Source: Elusimicrobiota bacterium (GTDB taxonomy: Bacteria; Elusimicrobiota; Elusimicrobia; UBA1565; UBA9628). Taken from it: a stretch of DNA of 64,000 nt. The position numbers and the translations under genes were made by a program. The DNA lies in assembly GCA_026388095.1 (NCBI GenBank), contig JAPLKL010000044.1, positions 129,993-193,992 of the forward strand. The letters are read 5' to 3'. Below, piece after piece: positions 16,811 through 25,741 of this stretch; position 1 is the stretch's first letter, and each line of letters starts with the position of its first letter. Below the pieces are notes generated by a model. It searched no databases. It was given only the letters and a program-made list of their open reading frames with translations, and was not told where the DNA came from.

Positions 16811-17272
16811 ATGAGGATGTGGAATCTGGGTCTGGCGCTGTTGTTGACTTTGGCTGGTTGCCGCAGTCTGGGCCTGAAGGACGAGTCTTCCGGCGAGTTG
16901 GAACGCAACTTCCAGGAATCCGACCGGCAGGTCGGGGAGACCCGGACCCTCGCGGGCCTGGCCGCGATGGAGACGGCCCTGACCAGCTTCGTCAAGGGCG
17001 AGCGGCGCATCCCGGAGAGGCTCGATGAGCTCGTGCCCAAGTATCTCTCCCAGATCCCGAGCGTCGACATCGTGGTCAGCGGGCACCACGAGACCAACGC
17101 TGTCAGATACTACCCCAGCGACCTGCTCCGCGGCGGCCAGCTGGACGGGACCAAGCTCAAGGACACGGGCAAGTGGGGCTACGTCCATAACGAGCGGCAG
17201 GTCGTCATCTTCGTGGACTGCACCCATCCCTCGAGCCGGGGCAAGCCTTGGTATCAGGAGAGGGGATCTTAA
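16811..17272 (+). CDS. Lipoprotein with pseudopilin-like C-terminal region
   Basis: A 153-residue lipoprotein. A hydrophobic signal is followed by the lipobox LTLAGC with Cys17 as the lipidation site. After a charged stretch, the sequence TLAGLAAMETALTSFVKGE, IPERLDELVPKYLSQIP and the ending W.YVHNERQVVIFVDCTH look like the globular part of type II secretion or type IV pilin-like proteins, which often measure a short peptide and end with a product-like strand. No prepilin peptidase site is seen. It follows the coiled-coil gene and is terminated by a strong hairpin. Function is unknown. Confidence 0.7.
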   Translation: MRMWNLGLALLLTLAGCRSLGLKDESSGELERNFQESDRQVGETRTLAGLAAMETALTSFVKGERRIPERLDELVPKYLSQIPSVDIVVSGHHETNAVRYYPSDLLRGGQLDGTKLKDTGKWGYVHNERQVVIFVDCTHPSSRGKPWYQERGS

Positions 17273-17298
17273 GAACGGCGACGGCTACCCCCACGGAA

Positions 17299-17334
17299 CG
17301 AACGGCCCCCCTGCAAAGGGGGGCCGTTCGGTTT
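17299..17334 (+). terminator. Intrinsic terminator after the lipoprotein gene
   Basis: A perfect 13-bp stem CGAACGGCCCCCC pairs around TGCAAA and is followed by GTTT. It lies 26 bases past the lipoprotein stop. Confidence 0.75.
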
Positions 17335-17360
17335 CCGCATCGCCTACGGCGATGCGGAAA
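17332..17360. promoter_or_regulatory. Second perfect hairpin directly before the PBP1A promoter region
   Basis: TTTCCGCATCGCC pairs perfectly (13 bp) across a 3-base TAC loop. It begins in the tail of the preceding terminator and ends 4 bases before TAAAAT (17365-17370), a likely -10 that sits 7 bases before the PBP start. It may be a backup terminator on either strand or a protein-binding palindrome over the promoter. Confidence 0.45.
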
Positions 17361-17377
17361 GAGATAAAATACCCCAG

Positions 17378-19648
17378 ATGAGGCGTTCCTACTTCTACCT
17401 GGGGGCCCTGCTCCTCCTGCTCTTCGTGGCCGCGGATGCCTATGTGCTGCGGCGCCTGCTGGCCGGTTTGCCGGACATCCACACCTTGGAGGAATACACC
17501 CCGTCCTTGACCAGCCGGGTCTTCGACTGCAAGGGCAACGTGGTGGCCGAGCTCTCCATCGAGAAGCGGGCGCTGCTGAGCCTCAATCATATCCCCGTCG
17601 ACCTGCAGAACGCGGTCATGGCCATCGAGGACGACCGGTTCTTCAAGCATTGGGGCATCTCCCCGCGCGGCATCCTGCGCTCCGCTTTCGCCAACCTCCT
17701 GGCCGGCCGCGTCCGGCAGGGGGGCTCGACCATCACCATGCAGCTCTCCCGGCAGATCTTCCTGACCCGGCAGCGCAAGGTCGTGCGCAAGCTCCGCGAG
17801 ATCCTGCTCGCCATCCAGATCGAGCGCACCTTCTCGAAGCCCGAGATCCTGCAGTTCTATCTCAACCAGGTCTATTTCGGCGAAGGCGCCTACGGCGTCC
17901 AGTCCGCGGCGCGCAACTACTTCGGCAAGGAGGTCGGCGAGCTGTCTTTGGCCGACTGCGCGCTCTTGGCCGGCATCATCCAGGCCCCGCGGGGCAACTC
18001 CCCGTTCTCGCATCCGGACCAGGCCCGCCGGCGCCGCGGCGCGGTCCTCAACCGCATGTTCGAGTCGGGCATGATCACCAAGCCCGAGCTGGAGGCGGCC
18101 CTGCGCGAGCCCATCCCGATTTCCAAGCCCATCGGCCAGGAGACCCAGGCCCCGTTCTTCGTGGAGCATGTGCGCAAGCGCCTGGAGCAGCGCTACGGTT
18201 ACCAAGCGCTCTGGCGCGGGGGCCTCAAGATCTACACGACTTTGGACCTCGACCAGCAGAAGACCGTGGAGACCCTCATGGAGAAGGGGCTCTCCGGCTT
18301 CGACGAGTCGGCGCGCAAGGAGTGGGAGCGCAAGCTAAAGGAGGCGCCGCCCATGCTCGACGCGGCGCCCGAGGTCTCGACCTCGCCGCCGACCAAGATC
18401 CAGGGCGCTTTCGTGCTCATGGACGTCAAGACCGGCGCCATCCGCGCCATGGTGGGGGGGCGCGACTCTATGTTCAACCGCGCGACCCAGGCCCGCCGCC
18501 AGCCCGGCTCCACGTTCAAGCCCTTCGTCTGGGCCGCGGCCCTGGACTCCGGCATGACCGCGGCGTCCTTGGTGGAGGACACGCCGCTGGCCTATTACTA
18601 CGACGGCCGCGACTGGCGGCTGCTGGAGGGGGCCACGGACCAGTACTCCATCAACCTGGCCACCCAGCCCTTCGCCCAGTCCACGGATTTCAAGATCTGG
18701 GTCCCCAACGACTTCGACGGGAAGTTCCTGGGAACCATCACTTTGCGCAAGGCTTTGGCCCTCTCCCGCAACATCGCCTCCATCAATCTCATCACGCACG
18801 TGGGGCCGCCCCTGGTGGTGGATATCGCGCACAAGGCCGGCATCCATTCCGATCTGGAGGCGGTCCCGGCGCTGGGCCTGGGCGCCTCCGCGGTCAGCCC
18901 GCTGGAGATGGTGGACGCCTTCGGCACCTTCGCCAACGGCGGCATCGCCGTGGTCCCCTACACAGTGGAGCGCGTGGAGGACGCCACGGGCAAACAGCTC
19001 GAAAGCCACGTCCCCGTCGAGCATGAGGCCATGTCGCCGGAGCTGGCCTATTTGGTCACCAACCTGCTCAAGGGCGTGGTCAGGAACGGCACCGCGGTCC
19101 ATGCCAGCAAGCTCAACCGGCCCCTGGCGGGCAAGACCGGCACCAGCAACGACAACCGCGACCTCTGGTTCATCGGCTATACCCCCGACCTGGTCGCGGG
19201 CGCCTGGATGGGCTACGACGACTTCGCGTCCTTGGGCCGCAAGGACTGGACCGGCGGCTCCACCGTGGTCCCCTGGTGGACGGACATCATGGAGCAGATC
19301 CTGAAGGACTATCCCAAGCGGGATTTCCCCAAGCCGGCCAAGATCGTGTTCCAGACCATCGACTCGGAGACGGGCCTGCTGGCCTTGCCGACCTGTCCCA
19401 AGAAGCACCGCATCCTGGAGGCCTTCTTGGAGGGTACGGAGCCTAAGGAGTACTGCCAAGTGGACCATTCCAAGCCGCTGGCCGGGCAGACGCCTTCCCA
19501 AGCGCCCGCCGCGGTGATCGGCCCGTCCATCAACGGCATCGGCGCCTCCAGCGCGCCGGCCGCGGCAGCGCCGCCCCCGCCGCTGCCCACGGACGAGGAG
19601 TTGGAGAGCAAGCCGGCGGCCGACGAGGGGCCGGTCATATTGGAGTAA
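17378..19648 (+). CDS. mrcA: Class A penicillin-binding protein (PBP1A-type) peptidoglycan glycosyltransferase/transpeptidase
   Basis: This bifunctional enzyme polymerises lipid II and cross-links peptidoglycan in the periplasm. One N-terminal membrane anchor (about residues 5-27) is followed by a GT51 domain with catalytic E84 in IEDDRFFKHWGI and GGSTITMQLSRQ. The transpeptidase domain has S378 in GSTFKPF, SRN near residue 465 and KTGTS near residue 588. All motifs are intact. Length (756) is typical. The tail after residue 700 is Pro/Ala-rich. No Shine-Dalgarno is seen; TAAAAT lies 7 bases before ATG, suggesting a leaderless message. The glycosyltransferase gene at 19657 follows 8 bases later. 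Confidence 0.95.
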   Translation: MRRSYFYLGALLLLLFVAADAYVLRRLLAGLPDIHTLEEYTPSLTSRVFDCKGNVVAELSIEKRALLSLNHIPVDLQNAVMAIEDDRFFKHWGISPRGILRSAFANLLAGRVRQGGSTITMQLSRQIFLTRQRKVVRKLREILLAIQIERTFSKPEILQFYLNQVYFGEGAYGVQSAARNYFGKEVGELSLADCALLAGIIQAPRGNSPFSHPDQARRRRGAVLNRMFESGMITKPELEAALREPIPISKPIGQETQAPFFVEHVRKRLEQRYGYQALWRGGLKIYTTLDLDQQKTVETLMEKGLSGFDESARKEWERKLKEAPPMLDAAPEVSTSPPTKIQGAFVLMDVKTGAIRAMVGGRDSMFNRATQARRQPGSTFKPFVWAAALDSGMTAASLVEDTPLAYYYDGRDWRLLEGATDQYSINLATQPFAQSTDFKIWVPNDFDGKFLGTITLRKALALSRNIASINLITHVGPPLVVDIAHKAGIHSDLEAVPALGLGASAVSPLEMVDAFGTFANGGIAVVPYTVERVEDATGKQLESHVPVEHEAMSPELAYLVTNLLKGVVRNGTAVHASKLNRPLAGKTGTSNDNRDLWFIGYTPDLVAGAWMGYDDFASLGRKDWTGGSTVVPWWTDIMEQILKDYPKRDFPKPAKIVFQTIDSETGLLALPTCPKKHRILEAFLEGTEPKEYCQVDHSKPLAGQTPSQAPAAVIGPSINGIGASSAPAAAAPPPPLPTDEELESKPAADEGPVILE

Positions 19649-19656
19649 GGCGCCGG

Positions 19657-21228
19657 ATGGCGGAACCCAATCCGAAGGGCCCGGACCGCTGGCTCATCGT
19701 CCTGTTGGCGCTCGGGGCCCTGCTCATCTTCTGGGACCTGGGCGGCCGCGACCTCTGGGAGGACGAGGCGCACACCGCCTTGCTCGCCCGCGGCATACTC
19801 GCCCGCGGCCTGCCTTACGCCTACGACGGCCTCAATTGGGTGACCGCCGAGGCGGGCCGCGACCTGGACCCGCGGCATTTGTGGCGCTGGTCGCCGTGGC
19901 TGCAGTTCTACGCGGCCGCGGGGGCGCTGAAGCTCCTGGGGCCGGGCAACTGGGCCTGCCGCCTGCCTTTCGCCTTGGCGGGCCTGCTGTGCGTCCCGCT
20001 GGCTTACTTGCTGGCCCTGCGCCTTTGGGCCTCGCGGCAGGCCGCGCGCTGGAGCGCCGCGGTCCTGCTGACTTCGGTCCCGTTCCTGCTCCATGCGCGC
20101 CAAGCTCGCTGGTATGCCTTGGCCTACGTCTTCGTCAGCGGGATGCTTTGCGCCTTGCCCGGCCTGGCGCGCGGAGAGAAGAAGGCCGCCGCGCAATGGG
20201 CGCTGTGCGCCGCTCTCTTGTTCTACACCAATCATCTCGTGGCCATGGGCGTGGTGGCGGCCTTCGCGATCGCGGCCTGGGCCGTGGTGCCGGGGCGGGC
20301 GTTCTGGAAGGGCTTCGCCTGGGCCTTGGCCACCGCCTTCCTATTGGCCCTGCCCGGAGCCGTCTATCATGGCGTGCTCCCGCAAAAGGCCGGAGCCCCG
20401 CTCGGATATTTGAGGCAGCTCATCTTCTATGCAGGGGCTTTCGTGACCTTCGTTTTGCCCTTGCCCATGCTGCTTCTAGCGGGGCGGGAGGCGTGGCGCC
20501 CGGGGGCCGGAGAGGCCGGCCGCTGGGCCAGGTTCCTGCTGATCTTCTGCGCCTCGTTCATCCTGGTCCTTTCCGCCGGGTCGTGGGGGATGTTCCGGTA
20601 CCTGAGCGTTCTTCTGCCCGTGGCGGCGGTGCTTTGCGGTCTGGCCTTGTCGGCGCTATGGGAGCGCCGGAACTTGGCTGCCGGGGCCGTATTCCTCCTT
20701 CTGGCCGGCACCGATGTGCTGCACTCGATCCCCTTGCAGCAGCTGAAGGCTCCGGGGACCAAGCTCGCGGACCGGTTCCCGGCTTTGGGTCCGGTGCGCT
20801 TCCCTCTGGCGGGCTTCCTTTACGAGCTCAGCCACCCTCTGCCGAGCTGCGACCGGCCGCTGCGGGAGTACCTGGGCGCGCGGGCGCGGCCCGGGGATGT
20901 GGTCCTCGCGTCCTATGGAGACTTCCCTCTGCAGTACTACACGGGATTGAAAGTGCTCGGAGGCATGCAGGGCCGCCCTCTGGTCCCGGACCCGGACTGG
21001 ATCGTGCTGCGCTCCCAAGTCATCAGCCTGCAGCCGGGCAACGACTACGATGTGGTCCGCTATGTGCTGGGCGGCGGGGTGGACCAGAGCCGTTACGAGA
21101 GGATCGACTTGGTCTGCCCGGACCTGGTGCTGGCTGATTCCGCGGAGCCGTGGCACCATCTCTTCCGGGCGCCGCCGGACGCCAAGCCCCTGGAGCTCCT
21201 GCACCGCCTACCGCCGGGCATCCGTTAA
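19657..21228 (+). CDS. Polytopic glycosyltransferase of the ArnT/PMT (GT39/GT83) type
   Basis: A 523-residue membrane enzyme with about ten helices. DLWEDEAHTALLAR (about residues 32-45) is the first-loop acidic motif of ArnT/protein O-mannosyltransferase-like enzymes, which transfer a sugar from a polyprenyl-phosphate donor on the outer face of the inner membrane. The C-terminal 150 residues are soluble and probably periplasmic. It follows the PBP gene by 8 bases and likely shares its transcript. The acceptor (lipid, protein or envelope glycan) cannot be told. Its stop codon overlaps that of the convergent gene in the shared bases TTAA. Confidence 0.8.
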   Translation: MAEPNPKGPDRWLIVLLALGALLIFWDLGGRDLWEDEAHTALLARGILARGLPYAYDGLNWVTAEAGRDLDPRHLWRWSPWLQFYAAAGALKLLGPGNWACRLPFALAGLLCVPLAYLLALRLWASRQAARWSAAVLLTSVPFLLHARQARWYALAYVFVSGMLCALPGLARGEKKAAAQWALCAALLFYTNHLVAMGVVAAFAIAAWAVVPGRAFWKGFAWALATAFLLALPGAVYHGVLPQKAGAPLGYLRQLIFYAGAFVTFVLPLPMLLLAGREAWRPGAGEAGRWARFLLIFCASFILVLSAGSWGMFRYLSVLLPVAAVLCGLALSALWERRNLAAGAVFLLLAGTDVLHSIPLQQLKAPGTKLADRFPALGPVRFPLAGFLYELSHPLPSCDRPLREYLGARARPGDVVLASYGDFPLQYYTGLKVLGGMQGRPLVPDPDWIVLRSQVISLQPGNDYDVVRYVLGGGVDQSRYERIDLVCPDLVLADSAEPWHHLFRAPPDAKPLELLHRLPPGIR

Positions 21229-23270
21229 GGGCCGAGGCGCCGCACGGCGTCCAGGTCCGCCGCGGCCCCGGCCTGGTCCTGGCAGTGCTGCCGCGCCTCG
21301 GCCCTCTGCAGCAGGACGGCCGCGCGCCGCTGCGGCGCTCCCCGCTCCAATAGGCGCAGCGCGGCCGTGAAGGCCCGCTCCGCATCCAAGAAGTGCTCGT
21401 CGACGGCCATGGCCCGGGCATAGCTGAACATGAAGTCCTGGTCCTCGCGGACCAGGCCCGCGCCGAGGGGGCCGGGAGCATCAAGATCGGCGCCGCGCGT
21501 CTTGCGCATGGCGTCGCGGTATCCGCCGTCGGCAAGGCCGAGCCGAGCGCAATCCGCGCCCAGGCGCGCGCAGGCGATGGACACCAAAGCCGCGTGGCCC
21601 AGGCCGGTCTCCGTTCGAGCCAGGACGTAGAGGTGCTTGGCGAGCTCCACTCGGCCTTCCCGCCACAGGAGCACGGAGGCCGCCAGGGCGGCCTGCGCAT
21701 GGTTGGGGTCCCGGCGTAGGACCTCCTGGAGCGCGGCCAGCGCCTGGCCGGGGTCTCCCCGCGCGATGAAGTCTCGGGCGCGCTCCCAGTCTCGCTGCAC
21801 GAGCACGGCCGAGCGCAGCCGATCCAGGAAGGCCTCGGGCAGGGCCGGATCGAAGAGGGGGTGGAAATCCAGGGCATAGACCGCGTGCCTGACCAATCCC
21901 GCCAGGTCCGGGTCCTCGTAGAGCAGCCCGCTGCCGGAGATGCCGGAGAAAGCGGCGGCGGTCTGCGCCCCATATCGCGCCGAGGCTTCTTCCAGAAGGG
22001 CTTCGTAAGCCCGCGGGTCGGCCGCGCGCACGAAGGGCAACGACAGCAAGCGCGTCATCGGCTGCGCGGGCAGGCCGGACCGGACCGGACGACAGACCCG
22101 CAGGCCGGCGGCGAGTCCCAGCAGGATGAGCAGGCCTTGGGAGGCTCTGCGGGCGATGCCGCCGCGGTCGAGCCCCCGGATCAGGCCCGCCGCCGCCGTC
22201 CAGGAGAAGGCGATGCAAGCCAGCAGGGCGTAGCGGGGCTGGAAATCCTTGGAGGACATGGCGCGGGAGAGCCCTTCGAGCGGGATGAGGTTGAGGTAGG
22301 GGAAGAGGGCGACCAGCGACCAGGCCAGGAAGAAGAGGAACCGCCCGGAGAAAGCGGCGCACAGCAGCAAGGCGGTGCAGAGTCCGAATACCGCCGGCCC
22401 TTGAGGGCGGCCGAGCAGCAGCTCGACGACCTCCTTGATCCTCAGGATGGGATCCTGGATCGTCCAGCCTTTGCTGAAGCCGGCGCTGGTGACGCCCAGG
22501 AGCTGGAGTCCGGGATGGACCCAGTGGAACAGCAAGAAGAATATCCCCGCCGGCAGGAGATAGGGCAGCAGGGCCAGGCTGCCGCGGCGCAGGCGCCGCG
22601 GCCAGGGGTCTGCGTCCCGCGCCCAGAAGAGTTCATGGACCAGGAGCAAAGCGGGGAACACCACTCCGGGCGGCTTGGAGAACATCGCCAGCAGGTAAGA
22701 GCCGCAGGCCAGCGCGGTCCAGGCCGCGCTCCTGCGTCCCGGCTCGCGGCCTTTGAGATGGGCCCAGAAGGCGAGCAGGCCGAAGAGGCTCATCAGGAGG
22801 TGGGACGTCAGCATGAGCTTGCTGGCGTCCCAGAGCAGGGGATGCAGGCAGAAGGCGAGGCCCGCGACGAGGCCGGCCAGGGGCCGGCCGGTCAGGCGGC
22901 GCCCGACCGCGGCCACCAGCCAAGAGTTCACCGTCAAGAGCGCCAGCGCGCCCCCGTTGACCGCCAGAGGACGGGCTCCGCCCAGCCAGCGCTCCAGGAA
23001 GAACCAGACGAAGGTCGCCGGGACCCAGTCGCCCTTGCCGTAACAGAAAGCGACCCAATAGGTGGGTGTGAAGATGGCGCCGAGCCCGCGCCAATCCCGA
23101 AAGCCCCAGGACGCTCCCAGCGGATAAAGGAATTCGCCCCAGCCCGCGGCTGGACGGATCAGGAGCTTGTGGTAGAGCCCCAGCACGGCCAGGGCCAAGA
23201 GCGTTTCGATGAAGCCGGGACGGGCCAGGAGGCGGGGCCAGAACGGCGCGCCGCGCGCGTCTTCGCTCAT
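21225..23270 (-). CDS. Polytopic membrane protein with C-terminal TPR-like region
   Basis: The start at 23270 (MSEDARGAPFWPRLL) is preferred; further upstream the frame overlaps the divergent gene. The 681-residue protein has about ten membrane helices up to residue 410, resembling GT39/PMT-type or O-antigen-ligase-like proteins that carry TPR tails (for example the SKPPGVVFPALLLVHELFW region). Residues 480-680 form helical pairs such as ARGDPGQALAALQEVLRRDPNHAQAALA, a TPR signature. No catalytic acidic motif like that of the neighbouring glycosyltransferase is clear. A role in envelope glycan or glycoprotein assembly is inferred from family and context. Confidence 0.7.
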   Translation of the reverse strand: MSEDARGAPFWPRLLARPGFIETLLALAVLGLYHKLLIRPAAGWGEFLYPLGASWGFRDWRGLGAIFTPTYWVAFCYGKGDWVPATFVWFFLERWLGGARPLAVNGGALALLTVNSWLVAAVGRRLTGRPLAGLVAGLAFCLHPLLWDASKLMLTSHLLMSLFGLLAFWAHLKGREPGRRSAAWTALACGSYLLAMFSKPPGVVFPALLLVHELFWARDADPWPRRLRRGSLALLPYLLPAGIFFLLFHWVHPGLQLLGVTSAGFSKGWTIQDPILRIKEVVELLLGRPQGPAVFGLCTALLLCAAFSGRFLFFLAWSLVALFPYLNLIPLEGLSRAMSSKDFQPRYALLACIAFSWTAAAGLIRGLDRGGIARRASQGLLILLGLAAGLRVCRPVRSGLPAQPMTRLLSLPFVRAADPRAYEALLEEASARYGAQTAAAFSGISGSGLLYEDPDLAGLVRHAVYALDFHPLFDPALPEAFLDRLRSAVLVQRDWERARDFIARGDPGQALAALQEVLRRDPNHAQAALAASVLLWREGRVELAKHLYVLARTETGLGHAALVSIACARLGADCARLGLADGGYRDAMRKTRGADLDAPGPLGAGLVREDQDFMFSYARAMAVDEHFLDAERAFTAALRLLERGAPQRRAAVLLQRAEARQHCQDQAGAAADLDAVRRLGP

Positions 23271-23309
23271 CGTCGGTATTATACCTGATGTGGTAGAATC
23301 TGGCGGCCT

Positions 23310-24554
23310 ATGCTGCGCGAGTTCCGCGACCGCCTGGAGTCCGCCCCGTTGCCCGTGAGGCTTTTGGTCTGCGCGGCGCTGCTCAAGTTCCTCTGCGCCG
23401 GCTTCTATCTCTCCTGGTTCACCAACGGCTCGGATTTCGCCTTGGCCCACGGGGCGGGGGCCAGGGTCCTGGCGGGCCAGGGCGCGCAGGTCTATGCGGA
23501 GTTCATGGCCTACCGGCCGGAGAACGAGAACACCATGTTCTTCATGTATCCGCCGCCGGTGGCGCTCGTCTACGCTCCGTTGGCGGCCATGCCCTTCCGG
23601 GCCGCGCTGACTTTCTTCGAGTTGCTGTCTATGGCCGCCGTGTTCGGGGTCTTCTTGGTCTGGGCCGAGCACCGCCGGCTCCAGCCGTTCTCAGAGACCT
23701 ATTATCTGGCATTCGCGCTCATCCTGCTTTTCTTCCCGCTGGACCTGGCGGCCCAGCTCGGGCAGAATGATGCTTTGGTCCTGTTTCTGGTGGTCCTAGC
23801 CTTGGCTTGGCGGGGAAAGCCTTTGCTCGCCGGCTTGGCTTTGGCCGTGGCGGTCTGGCTGCGGGTCTTCCTCGGCTTCATCCTCCTTTACCTTCTGCTC
23901 AGACGCCGTTGGCGCCAGCTCGGCGGGGTGGTCTTCTGGCTGGCGGTCCTGGCCGGTGCGAGCCTGGTCTTCGTGCCCTGGCCGGCGCAGGTCCAGTATT
24001 ACGCCCAACTGGGCCGGCAGCTGGGCATCGAGTCCTTCTACGACAACCAGTCCCTGACGGGCCTGTTCTATAGAGCTCTCACGGACAGCGGCTATACGAT
24101 GGGGCTCGTCAACGCTCCGAATGCGGCCCGGGCGCTCACGGCGCTGGCTTCCTTGCTCCTGTGCGCGGGCTTCGTCTCGGTCACGCTGAGAGCAGGCGAC
24201 GAAGGGGACTTCGACGAGGGCTTCGGCCTGGCTTTGGTGACGGCTCTGCTGCTCTCTCCGCACAGCGATACGCACCACCAGGCGCTCCTGCTCGTCCCGC
24301 TGCTGCTGCTCCTGGAGCGCCGCCGGGTGCGCACGGCGAGCCTGCTCTACTACGGCTTCTTTGCCGCTTTCGTGCCGGTCATCGCTTTCCGCTTCTTGGC
24401 CCAGGACCGGCTGGTCGCCTTCGCCTCAGGGCTCTGGACCGTGGCCTACTCCATCCCGGTCCTGGTCCTGCTGGGGTTCTGGTTCCACTGCGCCGGGAGC
24501 TTCGGGCGCGAAGGGGTCAGTCCGCCGGGCTGCGCACCGGCACGTACACGTTGA
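23310..24554 (+). CDS. GT87-type (DUF2029) polyprenol-dependent mannosyltransferase-like membrane protein
   Basis: A 414-residue protein with about nine membrane helices. SDFALAHGAGARVLAGQGAQVYAE near residue 40, FMYPPPVALVYAP near 77, LGQNDALVLFLVVLAL near 150 and NQSLTGLFYR near 247 match the GT87/DUF2029 family, whose characterised actinobacterial members add mannose from polyprenyl-phosphate mannose. TGG-TAGAAT lies 10 bases before the ATG and no Shine-Dalgarno is seen. The start is only 39 bases from the divergent gene at 23270. The 3' end overlaps the convergent gene by 38 bases. Confidence 0.82.
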   Translation: MLREFRDRLESAPLPVRLLVCAALLKFLCAGFYLSWFTNGSDFALAHGAGARVLAGQGAQVYAEFMAYRPENENTMFFMYPPPVALVYAPLAAMPFRAALTFFELLSMAAVFGVFLVWAEHRRLQPFSETYYLAFALILLFFPLDLAAQLGQNDALVLFLVVLALAWRGKPLLAGLALAVAVWLRVFLGFILLYLLLRRRWRQLGGVVFWLAVLAGASLVFVPWPAQVQYYAQLGRQLGIESFYDNQSLTGLFYRALTDSGYTMGLVNAPNAARALTALASLLLCAGFVSVTLRAGDEGDFDEGFGLALVTALLLSPHSDTHHQALLLVPLLLLLERRRVRTASLLYYGFFAAFVPVIAFRFLAQDRLVAFASGLWTVAYSIPVLVLLGFWFHCAGSFGREGVSPPGCAPARTR

Positions 24555-25614
24555 CCCAGTTCTTCGGGCTGTTCCGCTCGATGCAGCGCAGGCGGCTCGG
24601 CGGGATGCCTTCACAGCCGTCGCTGCAGGCCTTGGGCGGGTCCACGGATACCACGACCTCGATGTGGCCGTGCTCCGGGCTGAAGCCGCACATGCCCCGG
24701 CCGTAGACGATGATGGCGCCCAGCGGGAGCTTCTTGTCGGGCAAGGTGCTCGGATCGATCTTGCGCAGCTTGAGCTTGTCGAAGAGCTTCGGGTTGCGGT
24801 TTAGGGAAGTGGCGAACTGGTAGGCGCTGGCAGACCCCACCTGGCTGCGCCAGCCCGAAGGCAGTATGGAGTCCAAAGCGCCCTTGACCGCCGCGTAGCA
24901 GTAGCCCGAAAAACCCTTGGCTTTGGCCCAGACCTTCTGGGCGAGCGCCTTGGCCTTGGTTCCGTCGAGGTAGGCCATGATGCCCTCGTCCTTGAGGACC
25001 AGCGGCGCGTCGGCCGCGGGAGGCTGCGCGGTCTTGGGCGCCGCCGGACGGGCCGCGAACTTGGGCTCGGCCTGGGCGGTGGGGAAGACGGTCTGAGGTA
25101 TCGGAGCCGGCCGGGCCAGGCCCGCATTGTCGAAGAGGCGGTCCAGGGACTGCGCGTCGGTCGCCGCGGCCACGCGGGTCCGCAGGCTATCCACGGCCTT
25201 CCTCTGCGCCGGAGACAGCGAGGTCTGCTGGAGCTTGGCCAAGGCCTGGAAAGCCTCGACCTGGGCCTGGGCCAGACGCGTGGACTGGGCGGTCTGGCCC
25301 AAGGCTCCGCCCAAGGAGGGGAAGAGTTCGCTGAGCAGGGCCTTTCTCCAGGCCTCCAGCCTGAGCTCCGCCGGCCTGAGCTCTTCCAGGTCCTTGGCGG
25401 CGCCGATGTCCGCCTTGATCCGGGCCAGCTCCGGGGAGTATTTCTCCTTGGCTTGAGGCGCGACCTTGTCCAGATAATCGGTCCAGTTCTGCGCCGCGTC
25501 CGAGAGCTTGAGCCGGTCCCTCTGCAGGATGGCTTGGGCCGCGTCCGGCTGGCCCTGGGCCGAGGGCGCGCCGGCGGTCGCGAGCAAGAGCAGGCCTGGC
25601 AGGAGGTAGCGCAT
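24517..25614 (-). CDS. Secreted CHAP-like protein (possible cysteine amidase/peptidase)
   Basis: Start 25614 gives a good signal peptide (MRYLLPGLLLLATAGAPSAQG). Residues 25-165 are mostly helical, perhaps coiled. The C-terminal 150 residues contain SGYCYAAVKGAL, GSASAYQFATSLNRN, LPLGAIIVYGRG and EHGHIEVVVS. A Cys near the start of a helix and a His in G-H-I-E-V-V is the spacing of CHAP/NlpC-type cysteine hydrolases acting on peptidoglycan. Four more cysteines near the C-terminus may form disulfides. The match is by pattern only. It overlaps the 3' end of the GT87 gene by 38 bases on the opposite strand. Confidence 0.65.
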   Translation of the reverse strand: MRYLLPGLLLLATAGAPSAQGQPDAAQAILQRDRLKLSDAAQNWTDYLDKVAPQAKEKYSPELARIKADIGAAKDLEELRPAELRLEAWRKALLSELFPSLGGALGQTAQSTRLAQAQVEAFQALAKLQQTSLSPAQRKAVDSLRTRVAAATDAQSLDRLFDNAGLARPAPIPQTVFPTAQAEPKFAARPAAPKTAQPPAADAPLVLKDEGIMAYLDGTKAKALAQKVWAKAKGFSGYCYAAVKGALDSILPSGWRSQVGSASAYQFATSLNRNPKLFDKLKLRKIDPSTLPDKKLPLGAIIVYGRGMCGFSPEHGHIEVVVSVDPPKACSDGCEGIPPSRLRCIERNSPKNWVNVYVPVRSPAD

Positions 25615-25723
25615 GACATGAGTGTAGGCCATTTTGCCCCAGGATGCCAGGGCCCCCAAGGGCCTAGGTGGACTGGGCCGAAAGACCTAGGCGCTTGAGC
25701 GTGAAGCCGGGCCAGCCGCAATT

Positions 25724-25731
25724 GCTAGAAT
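25724..25731 (+). promoter_or_regulatory. Extended -10 element before cysS
   Basis: TGC followed by TAGAAT is an extended -10 pattern. The cysS ATG lies 10 bases later and has no Shine-Dalgarno, so the leader would be only a few bases. Confidence 0.4.
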
Positions 25732-25741
25732 ATCCCCGCAC

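Noticed and set aside
14619-17227. Two long reverse-strand frames (628 and 848 codons) opposite the coiled-coil gene
   Set aside because: Repetitive Leu/Gly/Arg or Ser/Arg strings mirror the forward heptad repeats; not genes.
25615-25741. T-box or other riboswitch before cysS
   Set aside because: The gap is only about 125 bases, the -10 is 10 bases before ATG, and no T-box specifier or antiterminator pattern is seen.
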